A stretch of DNA of 64,000 nt from Albidovulum inexpectatum (GTDB taxonomy: Bacteria; Pseudomonadota; Alphaproteobacteria; Rhodobacterales; Rhodobacteraceae): the NCBI RefSeq assembly GCF_002927635.1, contig NZ_PRDS01000003.1, positions 186,001 to 250,000 on the forward strand, given 5' to 3'. Every line of letters begins with the position of its first letter. The stretch's first letter is position 1. Made by a program: the position numbers and the translations under genes. The notes beneath the pieces are model-generated. The model saw only the letters and a list, made by a program, of their open reading frames with translations. It searched no databases and had not been told where the DNA came from. This document shows, in pieces, positions 1-11,893 of the stretch.

Positions 1-150
1 TGTATCGAGCGCGTCGGAAATCTCGCGGCCCGATATGGCAAGCGCCGAAAATCCGGTGATCGAGCCCACCATCCACAAAGCCGCGGCCAGCGGGCGTGGC
101 CCTGTGTCCGCGGGGATGCCGTGGCTTGCGGGTAGTCTGGTCGTCGTCAT
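1..150 (-). CDS. DMT/EamA-family transporter, N-terminal fragment
   Basis: The reverse strand reads from an ATG at 150 to the window edge without a stop, giving the first 50 residues of a protein that continues outside the window. After a short polar N-terminus comes a segment like the first membrane helix of EamA (drug/metabolite) transporters, with the phrase LWMVGSITGFSALAISGREI, where a helix runs into a conserved Gly-Arg-Glu. Rhodobacterales EamA proteins commonly look like this. It is divergent from the TehA-like gene, with a gap of about 180 bases in which I see nothing clear. The family call rests only on this fragment, and the substrate cannot be told. Confidence 0.6.
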   Translation of the reverse strand, partial: MTTTRLPASHGIPADTGPRPLAAALWMVGSITGFSALAISGREISDALDT

Positions 151-333
151 GCAGATCTTCCGTTCGGCTGCTGCGGATGAAGCCCCAAAAGCCGATGAAA
201 AGGAATGGCAAAAATGCAGCATCATCATCGGGTGGCGACAGCGTGTCGCGTTGCATTCCACCCCCTATCGGACTTGCTTTTCGTTTCGTTGGCTGCAATC
301 GGGGTATCTGTCACAAGCTTCGGAGGTTTCATC

Positions 334-1299
334 ATGCGCGCACCGAACCTTGCCGTGCCCGGTGCCGGCCGCTGGCGCCGGACGCCGCCTGCGATCTTTC
401 CACCGATCATGGGATTGTTCGGTCTGGGCCTGTGCTGGCGCCGCGCCGCCGAGGCCGGAATGTTGCCCGGCGCGGTTGGCGAGATGATCCTTGGCGGCGT
501 GACGCTGTTGTTCCTGTTCGCGGCCTTTGCCTATCTGGCCAAGCTCGCGCGCCGCACGACTGCCCTAGTCGATGACCTCCGCATCCTGCCGGGGCGGGCC
601 GGCCTGGCGGCGATGGTCCTGTGCGTCTATCTGCTGTCGATCACGCTTGTGCCCTACTGGCCTGTCCTTGCGCGCTCTGTCCTGTTCGCGGGGCTCGTAG
701 CGCATCTGGGCCTTGTCGCGGTCCTGATCCACGTCTTCGTGACCGGACCTGCCGAGCAGCGCCGCGTCTCGCCCGTATGGCACCTGTCCTTTGTCGGCTT
801 CATCATCGGCGGACTTGCGGCGGTGCTTCTGGGAATGGAGTTCCTTGCGCTGTTCATCCTGGCCGCGACCGCCATCATGGCGACAACGATCTGGGCGGTC
901 AGCCTGGATCAGTTCGTGCGCGAGGGCGTGCCCGCGCCGCTGCGGCCGCTGCTGGCGATCCACCTGTCGCCCGCGGCGCTTCTTGGCATGGTCGCCGCGC
1001 GCCTCGGGCTGGTTTCGCTGGCACAAATCTTTGCCGTCCTTGCCGCGTTGCTTCTGGGGGCGATGGTTCTGCGGCTGCGCTGGCTGACCCAGGCGGGCTT
1101 TTCACCCATGTGGGGGGCGTTCACGTTCCCTCTGGCGGCGACCGGGTCTCTCTGGCTGGGACTTGGCGGGGTGTGGCTGTGGCCCGGCATGGTCGTGCTG
1201 GCCGCCGCGACGGCGGTGATCCCGGCGATTGCCTGGGGCGTGCTGCGGATGTGGGCAAACGGTCAGCTTGCGACCCGGACCAATGCCGCGACGGCCTGA
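334..1299 (+). CDS. TehA/SLAC1-type carrier (TDT family)
   Basis: A 321-residue polytopic membrane protein with about ten hydrophobic segments, and a short N-terminal stretch ending in PAIFPPIMGLFGLGL, the characteristic first helix of tellurite-resistance/dicarboxylate transporter (TDT, TehA, SLAC1) proteins. Family members move anions or weak acids; the substrate is not evident here. The ATG at 334 is preferred over an upstream in-frame start at 205. It follows the ribosome-binding site CGGAGG at a normal distance, and the upstream extension is not hydrophobic or TDT-like. The gene is followed after 86 bases by guaB, probably transcribed separately. No tellurite genes lie nearby, so a tellurite role is only nominal. 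Confidence 0.75.
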   Translation: MRAPNLAVPGAGRWRRTPPAIFPPIMGLFGLGLCWRRAAEAGMLPGAVGEMILGGVTLLFLFAAFAYLAKLARRTTALVDDLRILPGRAGLAAMVLCVYLLSITLVPYWPVLARSVLFAGLVAHLGLVAVLIHVFVTGPAEQRRVSPVWHLSFVGFIIGGLAAVLLGMEFLALFILAATAIMATTIWAVSLDQFVREGVPAPLRPLLAIHLSPAALLGMVAARLGLVSLAQIFAVLAALLLGAMVLRLRWLTQAGFSPMWGAFTFPLAATGSLWLGLGGVWLWPGMVVLAAATAVIPAIAWGVLRMWANGQLATRTNAATA

Positions 1300-1346
1300 G
1301 CGGGGGCTTGGGGGACTTTTGGCTTGCCTTTGTCCTTCGGCCGTGA

Positions 1347-2834
<1,488 letters not shown>

Positions 2835-2849
2835 GGTGGGGCCTGCCCG

Positions 2850-4037
2850 ATGACGCCCGAAGCCCGGATCCAGGCTGCAATCGGCGTGCTTGACCGGATT
2901 CTGGCTGGTGAACCGGCCGAGCGCACGTTGACGAACTGGGCCCGGGCCAGCCGCTTTGCGGGCTCGGGCGACAGGGCCGCCATTCGCGATCATGTCTTCG
3001 ATGCGCTGCGATGCCTGCGCAGTTTCACGGCATTGTCGGGCGCGGCCGAGCCATCGGGCCGGGCGGCGATGATCGGGGCACTGCGCGCGCATGGCCGCAA
3101 CCCCGACGACATCTTCACGGGACAGGGACATGCGCCTAGCCCTCTGACCCCCGAGGAGCGGAACGCGCTTGCTGCCGCGCCGGCACTGGATGCCTTGCCC
3201 CGGAACGTGGCGCTCGACTGCCCGGATTGGATCGCGCCGCATCTTCGCCGCGCGTTGCAAGAGGACTTCGCCCCCGTGCTGCGCGCAATGCGCGAGCGCG
3301 CGCCGGTCTTCCTGCGGGTCAATGCCGCCAAGGCCGATGTCGGAACGGCCATCGCGGCCCTTGCGGCGGATGGCATCGTCGCCGCGCCTGATCCGGCCGT
3401 CTCCCATGCCCTGCGTGTCATCGAGGGTGCGCGTCGCATCACCGGCGGACACGCCTATCGCGACGGCGTCGTGGAGTTGCAGGATCTCAGCCCTCAGGCG
3501 GCCGTGCAGGATCTTCCGCTGGGCGACGGGATGCGCGTGCTGGATTATTGCGCGGGTGGCGGGGGCAAGAGCCTTGCCATGGCGGCACGCGCGCGGATCG
3601 ACATCGTGGCCCATGACATCGCCCGGCAAAGGATGCGCGATCTGCCCGAACGCGCGCGAAGGGCAGGCGCCAACATTCGCCTGGCGCAACCGGGCAAACC
3701 GATCGGCAAGGACTTCGATCTGGTTCTGGCCGATGTTCCCTGTTCGGGCACAGGCACCTGGCGGCGGACGCCCGACGCCAAGTGGCGCCTGACTGAAAGC
3801 CGCCTTGGCGAGCTGCTTCAGACGCAATCCCTTATCCTGGATCGGGCTGCCGATCTGGTCGCCCCGAAAGGCTGGCTGGCCTACATGACGTGCTCGCTCG
3901 TCGATCTTGAGAACGGCGATCAGGTAAGGGCATTCCTGTCGCGCCATCGGGGCTGGACGCTTGGCAAGGAAAGGCTGTTCACGCCGCTGAGCGCGGGTGA
4001 CGGGTTTTACATGGCGCTCTTGACGCGCGAAGCGTGA
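2850..4037 (+). CDS. RsmB-like RNA cytosine C5-methyltransferase
   Basis: A SAM-dependent methyltransferase of the NOL1/NOP2/Sun (RsmB) family, likely methylating a cytosine in 16S rRNA. The 395-residue protein begins with a helical NusB-like region (residues 1-80). The Rossmann core follows, with the SAM-binding phrase VLDYCAGGGGKSLAMA near residue 230. Both family cysteines are visible: motif IV DVPCSGTG near residue 297 and motif VI YMTCSLVDLENGDQV near residue 349. The start lies 15 bases after guaB in the same direction, so the two are likely one transcript. The exact target base is not predictable from sequence alone, so no gene symbol is given. Confidence 0.88.
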   Translation: MTPEARIQAAIGVLDRILAGEPAERTLTNWARASRFAGSGDRAAIRDHVFDALRCLRSFTALSGAAEPSGRAAMIGALRAHGRNPDDIFTGQGHAPSPLTPEERNALAAAPALDALPRNVALDCPDWIAPHLRRALQEDFAPVLRAMRERAPVFLRVNAAKADVGTAIAALAADGIVAAPDPAVSHALRVIEGARRITGGHAYRDGVVELQDLSPQAAVQDLPLGDGMRVLDYCAGGGGKSLAMAARARIDIVAHDIARQRMRDLPERARRAGANIRLAQPGKPIGKDFDLVLADVPCSGTGTWRRTPDAKWRLTESRLGELLQTQSLILDRAADLVAPKGWLAYMTCSLVDLENGDQVRAFLSRHRGWTLGKERLFTPLSAGDGFYMALLTREA

Positions 4038-4078
4038 CGGAAATAAACAACTCTGGCGGGCATCGCGCCGTTTCCCGA

Positions 4079-4096
4079 TTAATCGCACATTAACCA
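4079..4096 (+). promoter_or_regulatory. CtrA-type binding box upstream of cckA
   Basis: The sequence TTAA, seven bases, then TTAACCA matches the full CtrA consensus TTAA-N7-TTAACCAT known from Caulobacter and other alphaproteobacteria. It lies 47 bases before the cckA start, in an AT-rich gap within otherwise GC-rich DNA. CckA feeds phosphate through ChpT to CtrA, so this would be a feedback site. The match is directly visible; binding is inferred. Confidence 0.65.
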
Positions 4097-4142
4097 TTTT
4101 CCCGCGCAATGGCCGCACCACGAATCCGCGTCGGGGAAATGG

Positions 4143-6455
4143 ATGACCGTATCGGCTCAATTGTCCGAGCAATTGACGCGAGGCGCCCTTGCCGCTGCGC
4201 CGGTTCGGGGGTGGCTGGCCCTGTGCGCGGGGCTGTGCGCGTCGGTCGGGCTGATCCTGCCCGAGTACGGCTTGCGCCTGGCGGTGGTGGGAATCGCCCT
4301 GACCCTTGCGGTCGCCACCGTGCTGATCGGCTTTCTGGCGGGGCGTCCCGCAAGGCTGCAATCAGATCTTGGGCGCTGTGTCGAAAGGATGCTGCGTCAT
4401 GATGCGGTTCCAGGAATCCTGACCGATGTTGAAGGCGTTGCGATTGTCCTGAACCCTGCCGCCCGCAACCGGTTCGGAGCGAAGCCAGGCGTGTCCTTTG
4501 CGCGAATTCTGGGCGCGGAACTTGCTGACCCCGCGCCCCTTGTCCGCCGCTTGCATGCCCGCGCGCAGGCCGAGGGAGCAGCAAGCGAGGACGTCGTGAC
4601 CCTCGCGGGTCGGCTGCGGCTTGACGCGCGTGATCTGGGCGCGGGCTGTATTCTTTGGCAGGTCGCGGATATTGCAGCCGAACCCGAAAATGACGTCCGC
4701 GCGAACCATCTTCCGATGGCAGTCGTGTCCGAAGACGGATCGATCGTGTCGATGAACGACGCGATGCAGCGGCTGACCGGCAATGGCGTCAAGAGGCTTG
4801 ACGATCTGGTTCTCGACATGCCGATTCGGCCGGGAGAGGAGCACCTGGTGGTCGCGCGCGATGGCGCAACCCGTCGGACAGTGCTTTGGGTGGATGCCGG
4901 GTCGGGGCGGCATGAACTGTATGTCTTGCCTGCGTCGCCCGTGGTTGCGCATGACGGGGAATCGATCCCGTTCGAGGCGTTGCCCGTCGCGCTGGTGCGG
5001 CTTGATGGCCATGGGCGCATCGTGCAGGTCAACCGCGCCGCTCGTGAATTGCTTGGCGAGGTCGCGATAGGGGCCGAGCTGGCCGGCATGATGGAAGGCC
5101 TCGGCCGGCCGGTAGGGGCCTGGCTGAACGATGCACTTGCGGGGCGGGGCGACGGTCGTCCCGAGGTTCTGAAGATACGGCGCAAGGATCGCGAGACCTT
5201 TCTTCAGGTCAGCCTGACCCGTGTCTCGGTCGCGGGTGAAGCGGGCCTTGTCGCGGTCCTTTGGGACGCGACCCAGCTCAAGCGACTTGAGGCGCAGTTC
5301 GTTCAGGCGCAAAAGATGCAGGCGATCGGGCAGCTTGCCGGTGGCGTGGCGCATGATTTCAACAATCTTCTGACCGCGATTTCAGGTCATTGCGACCTGT
5401 TGTTGCTGCGCCACGACAAGAGCGACCCGGACTATGCCGACCTGATCCAGATATCGCAGAACGCCAATCGGGCCGCGGCGCTGGTCGGACAGCTTCTTGC
5501 CTTCTCGCGCAAGCAGACGCTCAAGCTGGAAAGAATTGACCTGCACGAAGTCCTGGCCGATCTGGGGCATCTGCTGAACCGGCTGGTCGGTGAAAAGGTG
5601 CGGCTCAAAACGGCGGTCGATCCCGACCTTGCCGCAATCCGCGCCGACAGGCGGCAGCTCGAGCAGGTTCTGATGAACCTTGTCGTCAACGCACGCGATG
5701 CCATGCCCCAAGGCGGTGAGGTCCGTATCGAAGCCCGGAACGAAACGCTTGCAGAAGCCCTGAATCGTGATCGCGCCAGCGTTTCGCCCGGCGATTATGT
5801 CGTCTTGCGCGTGATTGACGAGGGCACCGGCATTCCCGGCGACCTGCTTACCCGGATATTCGAGCCATTCTTCACGACCAAGCGGCAAGGCGAAGGCACC
5901 GGGCTTGGGCTTTCCACCGTCTATGGCATCGTCAAGCAAACGGGTGGATACATCTTTTGTGACAGCGCCGAAGGCGATGGGACGACCTTCACCATCTATC
6001 TGCCGGTCTGTTCCGAATCCGATGCCGTTTCGACCGATGCCCCTGCTCGGCCCGCCACGCGATCGCTGGATCGCGGCACAAACGAGGTCATTCTTCTTGT
6101 CGAGGACGAGGCCCCCGTGCGTGCTTTTGCCAGCCGCGCCTTGCGCCTGCGCGGATACCAGGTGATCGAGGCCGACAGCGCCGAAGCGGCCCTACAGATC
6201 CTGTCTGACGACAATCTGCATGTCGATGTCTTCGTGACCGATGTGATCATGCCCGGCATGGATGGGCCCAGCTGGGTCATGCAGGCACTGGAAAGACGCC
6301 CGGATGTCCGGGTGATCTTCGTTTCCGGCTATTCCGAAGAAAGCCTGTCCGAGCTGCGGGATCGGGTTCCGAATTCCGTCTTCCTGCCCAAGCCGTTCTC
6401 GCTGAATGACCTTACGGAAACGGTCTGGAAGGTGTTGAGCGAAACGGCCGAATGA
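4143..6455 (+). CDS. cckA: Hybrid sensor histidine kinase CckA
   Basis: Bifunctional kinase/phosphatase that drives the CckA-ChpT-CtrA phosphorelay. In alphaproteobacteria this controls cell cycle or, in Rhodobacterales, motility and gene transfer agent production. The 770-residue protein has two N-terminal membrane helices (about residues 20-70), two degenerate PAS-like regions, and the HisKA box AIGQLAGGVAHDFNNLL with the phospho-acceptor histidine near residue 404. Next come the ATP-binding domain (motifs DEGTGIP and GEGTGLGLSTVYGIV) and a C-terminal receiver domain with aspartate near residue 700 in FVTDVIMPGMDG. This domain order and the HDFNNLL box are the CckA signature. The ATG follows a GGGGAAAT stretch. 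It stands alone; chpT and ctrA are not in the window. Confidence 0.93.
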   Translation: MTVSAQLSEQLTRGALAAAPVRGWLALCAGLCASVGLILPEYGLRLAVVGIALTLAVATVLIGFLAGRPARLQSDLGRCVERMLRHDAVPGILTDVEGVAIVLNPAARNRFGAKPGVSFARILGAELADPAPLVRRLHARAQAEGAASEDVVTLAGRLRLDARDLGAGCILWQVADIAAEPENDVRANHLPMAVVSEDGSIVSMNDAMQRLTGNGVKRLDDLVLDMPIRPGEEHLVVARDGATRRTVLWVDAGSGRHELYVLPASPVVAHDGESIPFEALPVALVRLDGHGRIVQVNRAARELLGEVAIGAELAGMMEGLGRPVGAWLNDALAGRGDGRPEVLKIRRKDRETFLQVSLTRVSVAGEAGLVAVLWDATQLKRLEAQFVQAQKMQAIGQLAGGVAHDFNNLLTAISGHCDLLLLRHDKSDPDYADLIQISQNANRAAALVGQLLAFSRKQTLKLERIDLHEVLADLGHLLNRLVGEKVRLKTAVDPDLAAIRADRRQLEQVLMNLVVNARDAMPQGGEVRIEARNETLAEALNRDRASVSPGDYVVLRVIDEGTGIPGDLLTRIFEPFFTTKRQGEGTGLGLSTVYGIVKQTGGYIFCDSAEGDGTTFTIYLPVCSESDAVSTDAPARPATRSLDRGTNEVILLVEDEAPVRAFASRALRLRGYQVIEADSAEAALQILSDDNLHVDVFVTDVIMPGMDGPSWVMQALERRPDVRVIFVSGYSEESLSELRDRVPNSVFLPKPFSLNDLTETVWKVLSETAE

Positions 6456-6699
6456 CCCCGACAGCGGGATTTGGTGCACGGAGTTTGCGACTCTGCACCC
6501 GCGCATGGCGCGGGGCGTCTGGACGCTTCGGGTCTGAACGCCGCGCGTGAGGTTTCCGGATCAGCGCCCGCGTCCGCGTCCATGATCGCCGGTTGGACAG
6601 ACGCGCCCGACGATCTTGGCGGCCTGTGTCCGCGCGGTGGTTTTGTGCATTCGTGCGCCGCGTCAGGTGGCGGTGTGCCGAAGAAAGCGAAGAGAGATC

Positions 6700-7305
6700 T
6701 CAGGCCAGTTCCTGGGCCTTCAGCGCCTCATAGAGGGCAAAGTCGCGGTGGCAGACCTCGCGCAGGCGTGCCTCGGTCTCGGCCGACAGGTCCAGGGCGC
6801 CCTCGGGCGAGACGTTCAGCCGGGGCAGGGTGATTTCGCAATCCAGACGATCCTCGAGGAATTCGACGAACTTGCCCATGTCGTCATAGCGGAAGATCCT
6901 GTCAACGCCGGGCCCCTGATCCGGAACCAGGAAGCGGGCCTGCGAGCCGACCCGGGCGAATTCGGGCTGCGGGTCCGATAGATAGGCCTGCACGAATTCG
7001 TCGAAACTCAGATGCGCGGTCGAACGATCGGGGCGCAATTCCTCCTTGCGCTGGCGGTATCGGTACCAGCTTCCCAGCCAGTCGAGCGGCTCGCGCATCA
7101 CGGCCACGACCATGAAATCCTCATCCGCTGCCTTCTGCAGATAGGGCGCAAGATAACGCCAATAGCGATAGGCCGAGGTATGCTTCAATTCCGGCGGGCG
7201 CTGGATGACGACACTGGCCAGGGGCTCCAGCGCCGATTCGATCGCGGTCGAGCCGGTCTTTGGCGTGGCCAGGTAAACCAGTCGTTGTTTCCAGAAGACG
7301 AGCAT
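6700..7305 (-). CDS. Sulfotransferase family protein
   Basis: A 201-residue protein beginning MLVFWKQRLVYLATPKTGST. ATPKTGST near residue 13 is the 5'-phosphosulfate-binding loop of PAPS-dependent sulfotransferases. Further on, VVAVMREPLDWLGSWYRYR around residues 68-88 matches the 3'-phosphate-binding motif (R-x-P-x-D/R with a following Ser/Trp region). Such small sulfotransferases are common in marine and soil Rhodobacterales and act on glycans or lipids; the acceptor is unknown here. It is transcribed toward cckA and divergently from recA, without operon partners. The 244-base gap before it shows no further gene. Confidence 0.75.
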   Translation of the reverse strand: MLVFWKQRLVYLATPKTGSTAIESALEPLASVVIQRPPELKHTSAYRYWRYLAPYLQKAADEDFMVVAVMREPLDWLGSWYRYRQRKEELRPDRSTAHLSFDEFVQAYLSDPQPEFARVGSQARFLVPDQGPGVDRIFRYDDMGKFVEFLEDRLDCEITLPRLNVSPEGALDLSAETEARLREVCHRDFALYEALKAQELA

Positions 7306-7410
7306 CCAGAGACCCTCCGCTGCATTTCGATCCCGATGCGGGAAGGAAACCCGCTGGGGTTAACTAAAGATTTACCGTCAGGGGCAAAAGTCGAATTTTA
7401 GAAAATCCGG

Positions 7411-7439
7411 TTGAAATGTTCCCCTTTTGATCTCATAAG
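7411..7439 (+). promoter_or_regulatory. recA promoter
   Basis: TTGAAA at 7411-7416, a 17-base spacer and CATAAG at 7434-7439 form a good sigma70-type promoter. A transcription start near 7446 would fall inside the adjacent SOS box, as expected for a LexA-repressed promoter. Confidence 0.65.
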
Positions 7440-7444
7440 TGTGA

Positions 7445-7459
7445 GAACATCGCAAGAAC
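7445..7459 (+). promoter_or_regulatory. LexA (SOS) box, GAAC-N7-GAAC
   Basis: GAAC, seven bases, GAAC is a perfect copy of the direct-repeat LexA operator of alphaproteobacteria (written GTTC-N7-GTTC on the other strand). It starts 6 bases after the predicted -10 element and 65 bases before the recA ATG, so bound LexA would block initiation. Confidence 0.8.
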
Positions 7460-7509
7460 CCAGGCAGAGATTGCCGCGCCCTTGCGGGTGTGAAATAAGG
7501 AAGCGACCA

Positions 7510-8583
7510 ATGGCCATAGCGGATCTCCTGAGCATGAGCGACAAGCGCAACACCGAAAAGCAGAAGGCGCTGGAAAGCGCACTGGCACAGATCGAACGCC
7601 AGTTTGGCAAGGGTTCGATCATGCGCCTTGGGGCGGAAAACCCGGTCATGGAGATCGAGGCGACCTCGACCGGATCGCTGGGTCTGGACATCGCGCTGGG
7701 TATCGGCGGTCTGCCCAAGGGGCGCATCATCGAGATCTATGGCCCGGAAAGCTCGGGCAAGACGACGCTGACACTGCATGTGGTCGCCGAGGAACAGAAA
7801 AAGGGCGGCGTCTGCGCATTTGTCGATGCCGAACATGCGCTTGATCCGCAATATGCCAAGAAGCTGGGCGTCAATCTTGACGAGCTTCTGATCAGCCAGC
7901 CCGACACGGGGGAACAGGCGCTGGAGATCGTGGACACGCTGGTGCGGTCCGGCGCGGTCAGCCTGGTCGTGGTCGATTCGGTCGCGGCGCTGACTCCGAA
8001 ATCGGAACTGGAAGGCGATATGGGCGATGCCAGCGTCGGCGTTCAGGCGCGCCTGATGAGCCAGGCCATGCGCAAGCTGACCTCGTCGATCGCGCGATCC
8101 AACTGCATGGTCATCTTCATCAACCAGATCCGCATGAAGATCGGCGTCATGTTCGGCAGCCCCGAGACGACGACGGGCGGCAATGCGCTGAAATTCTATG
8201 CCTCGGTCCGGCTGGATATCCGCCGCACTGGTTCGATCAAGGACCGGGACGAGGTCGTGGGCAACGCGACCCGCGTCAAGGTGGTCAAGAACAAGGTCGC
8301 CCCGCCGTTCAAGGAAGTCGAATTCGACATCATGTATGGCGAGGGCATCTCGAAGACCGGCGAGCTTCTGGATCTTGGCGTCAAGGCCGGCGTGGTCGAG
8401 AAATCGGGTGCCTGGTATTCCTATGGCGACGAGCGCATTGGACAGGGGCGCGAGAATGCCAAGCGGTTCCTGAAGGAACATCCCGACATCGCGCAAGAGA
8501 TCGAGGACAAGATCCGGGCAAGCCACGGCCTGCTGGACCTTTCGGCAAAATCGGCCGACGATGATGCCCTGATGGAGGGTTGA
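7510..8583 (+). CDS. recA: Recombinase RecA
   Basis: DNA-dependent ATPase that forms filaments on single-stranded DNA, carries out strand exchange and triggers LexA self-cleavage. The 357-residue product starts at an ATG with an AAGGAA ribosome site. The in-frame start at 7411 is rejected because it lies in the promoter and the extra residues are not RecA-like. Visible landmarks are the N-terminal phrase [18 protein letters not shown], the Walker A loop GPESSGKT at about residues 78-85, [20 protein letters not shown], and the L2-region phrase [17 protein letters not shown]. The last residues are acidic, as in other RecA proteins. A LexA box and a strong terminator frame it as a single-gene unit. 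Confidence 0.98.
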   Translation: MAIADLLSMSDKRNTEKQKALESALAQIERQFGKGSIMRLGAENPVMEIEATSTGSLGLDIALGIGGLPKGRIIEIYGPESSGKTTLTLHVVAEEQKKGGVCAFVDAEHALDPQYAKKLGVNLDELLISQPDTGEQALEIVDTLVRSGAVSLVVVDSVAALTPKSELEGDMGDASVGVQARLMSQAMRKLTSSIARSNCMVIFINQIRMKIGVMFGSPETTTGGNALKFYASVRLDIRRTGSIKDRDEVVGNATRVKVVKNKVAPPFKEVEFDIMYGEGISKTGELLDLGVKAGVVEKSGAWYSYGDERIGQGRENAKRFLKEHPDIAQEIEDKIRASHGLLDLSAKSADDDALMEG

Positions 8584-8613
8584 ACCCCGCACGGGACTTC
8601 TTGCCAAAACCGC

Positions 8614-8650
8614 AATGGGCGCGCACCGGGATGGGCGCGCCCATTTGTTT
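8614..8650 (+). terminator. Intrinsic terminator after recA
   Basis: A perfect 11-base inverted repeat (AATGGGCGCGC at 8614-8624 and its complement at 8635-8645) with a 10-base loop is followed by a T-rich tail. It ends recA transcription before alaS. Confidence 0.8.
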
Positions 8651-8777
8651 CTGCCAGTGGCAGCATCCCCCGGGAAATGCGCCCGCGGCCCAATCTGCCG
8701 CATGGATTGTGGACATGGCGCGGGCGAGCGGATAAACCGGGCCGACGCCTTCATTTTCCGCAGGAAAACCGGTTGCC

Positions 8778-11434
<2,657 letters not shown>

Positions 11435-11438
<4 letters not shown>

Positions 11439-11731
11439 GCGACCCCAAGGCTGCGCTGTGGATCGCCCATGTGACCGTCCACGATGCCGAGGCCTATGGC
11501 CGTTATGCCGAGCTGGCCGGTCCGGCCATCGCCAGGTATGGCGGCGTCTTCCTTGCCCGCGGCGGCCGCTATCGCCAGCTGGAAGGGGCCGATCGGCCGC
11601 GCAACGTGGTGGCGCGCTTTCCGTCCTTCGAGGCCGCCGTGGCGTGCTATGAAAGCCCCGAATACCAGGCTGCCCTGGCCCATGCGCGCGGCGCGGCCAC
11701 GCGCGATCTGTCCGTGATCGAGGAAATCTGA
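11435..11731 (+). CDS. DUF1330 domain protein
   Basis: A 98-residue cytosolic protein. Its pattern [20 protein letters not shown], then [12 protein letters not shown], a central [22 protein letters not shown] and a closing segment with Ile-Glu-Glu is the dimeric ferredoxin-like DUF1330 fold. The biochemical role of the family is not established. It overlaps the alaS stop codon by four bases, which suggests coupled translation. The partnership with alaS probably reflects gene packing, as no functional link is known to me. Confidence 0.85.
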
Positions 11732-11893
11732 ACGGCCAGGACGAAACGAAGGGGGTCGCGTCCGGGCAGGGCGCGGCCCTCTTGCATGGGGCCGCATGTC
11801 GTTTTCGCCCGAAACATGCCGCATACTGCCGTGGTCCTGCGCGATTTGCGATTAGAACGGGGCCAAACCCACACGGACAGGAGTTTCGGTCAG

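Noticed and set aside
7360-7376. TTAA-N7-TTTACC between the sulfotransferase gene and recA
   Set aside because: One base off the CtrA consensus and without a target that makes sense; recA is better explained by the LexA box. Kept only as a weak possibility.
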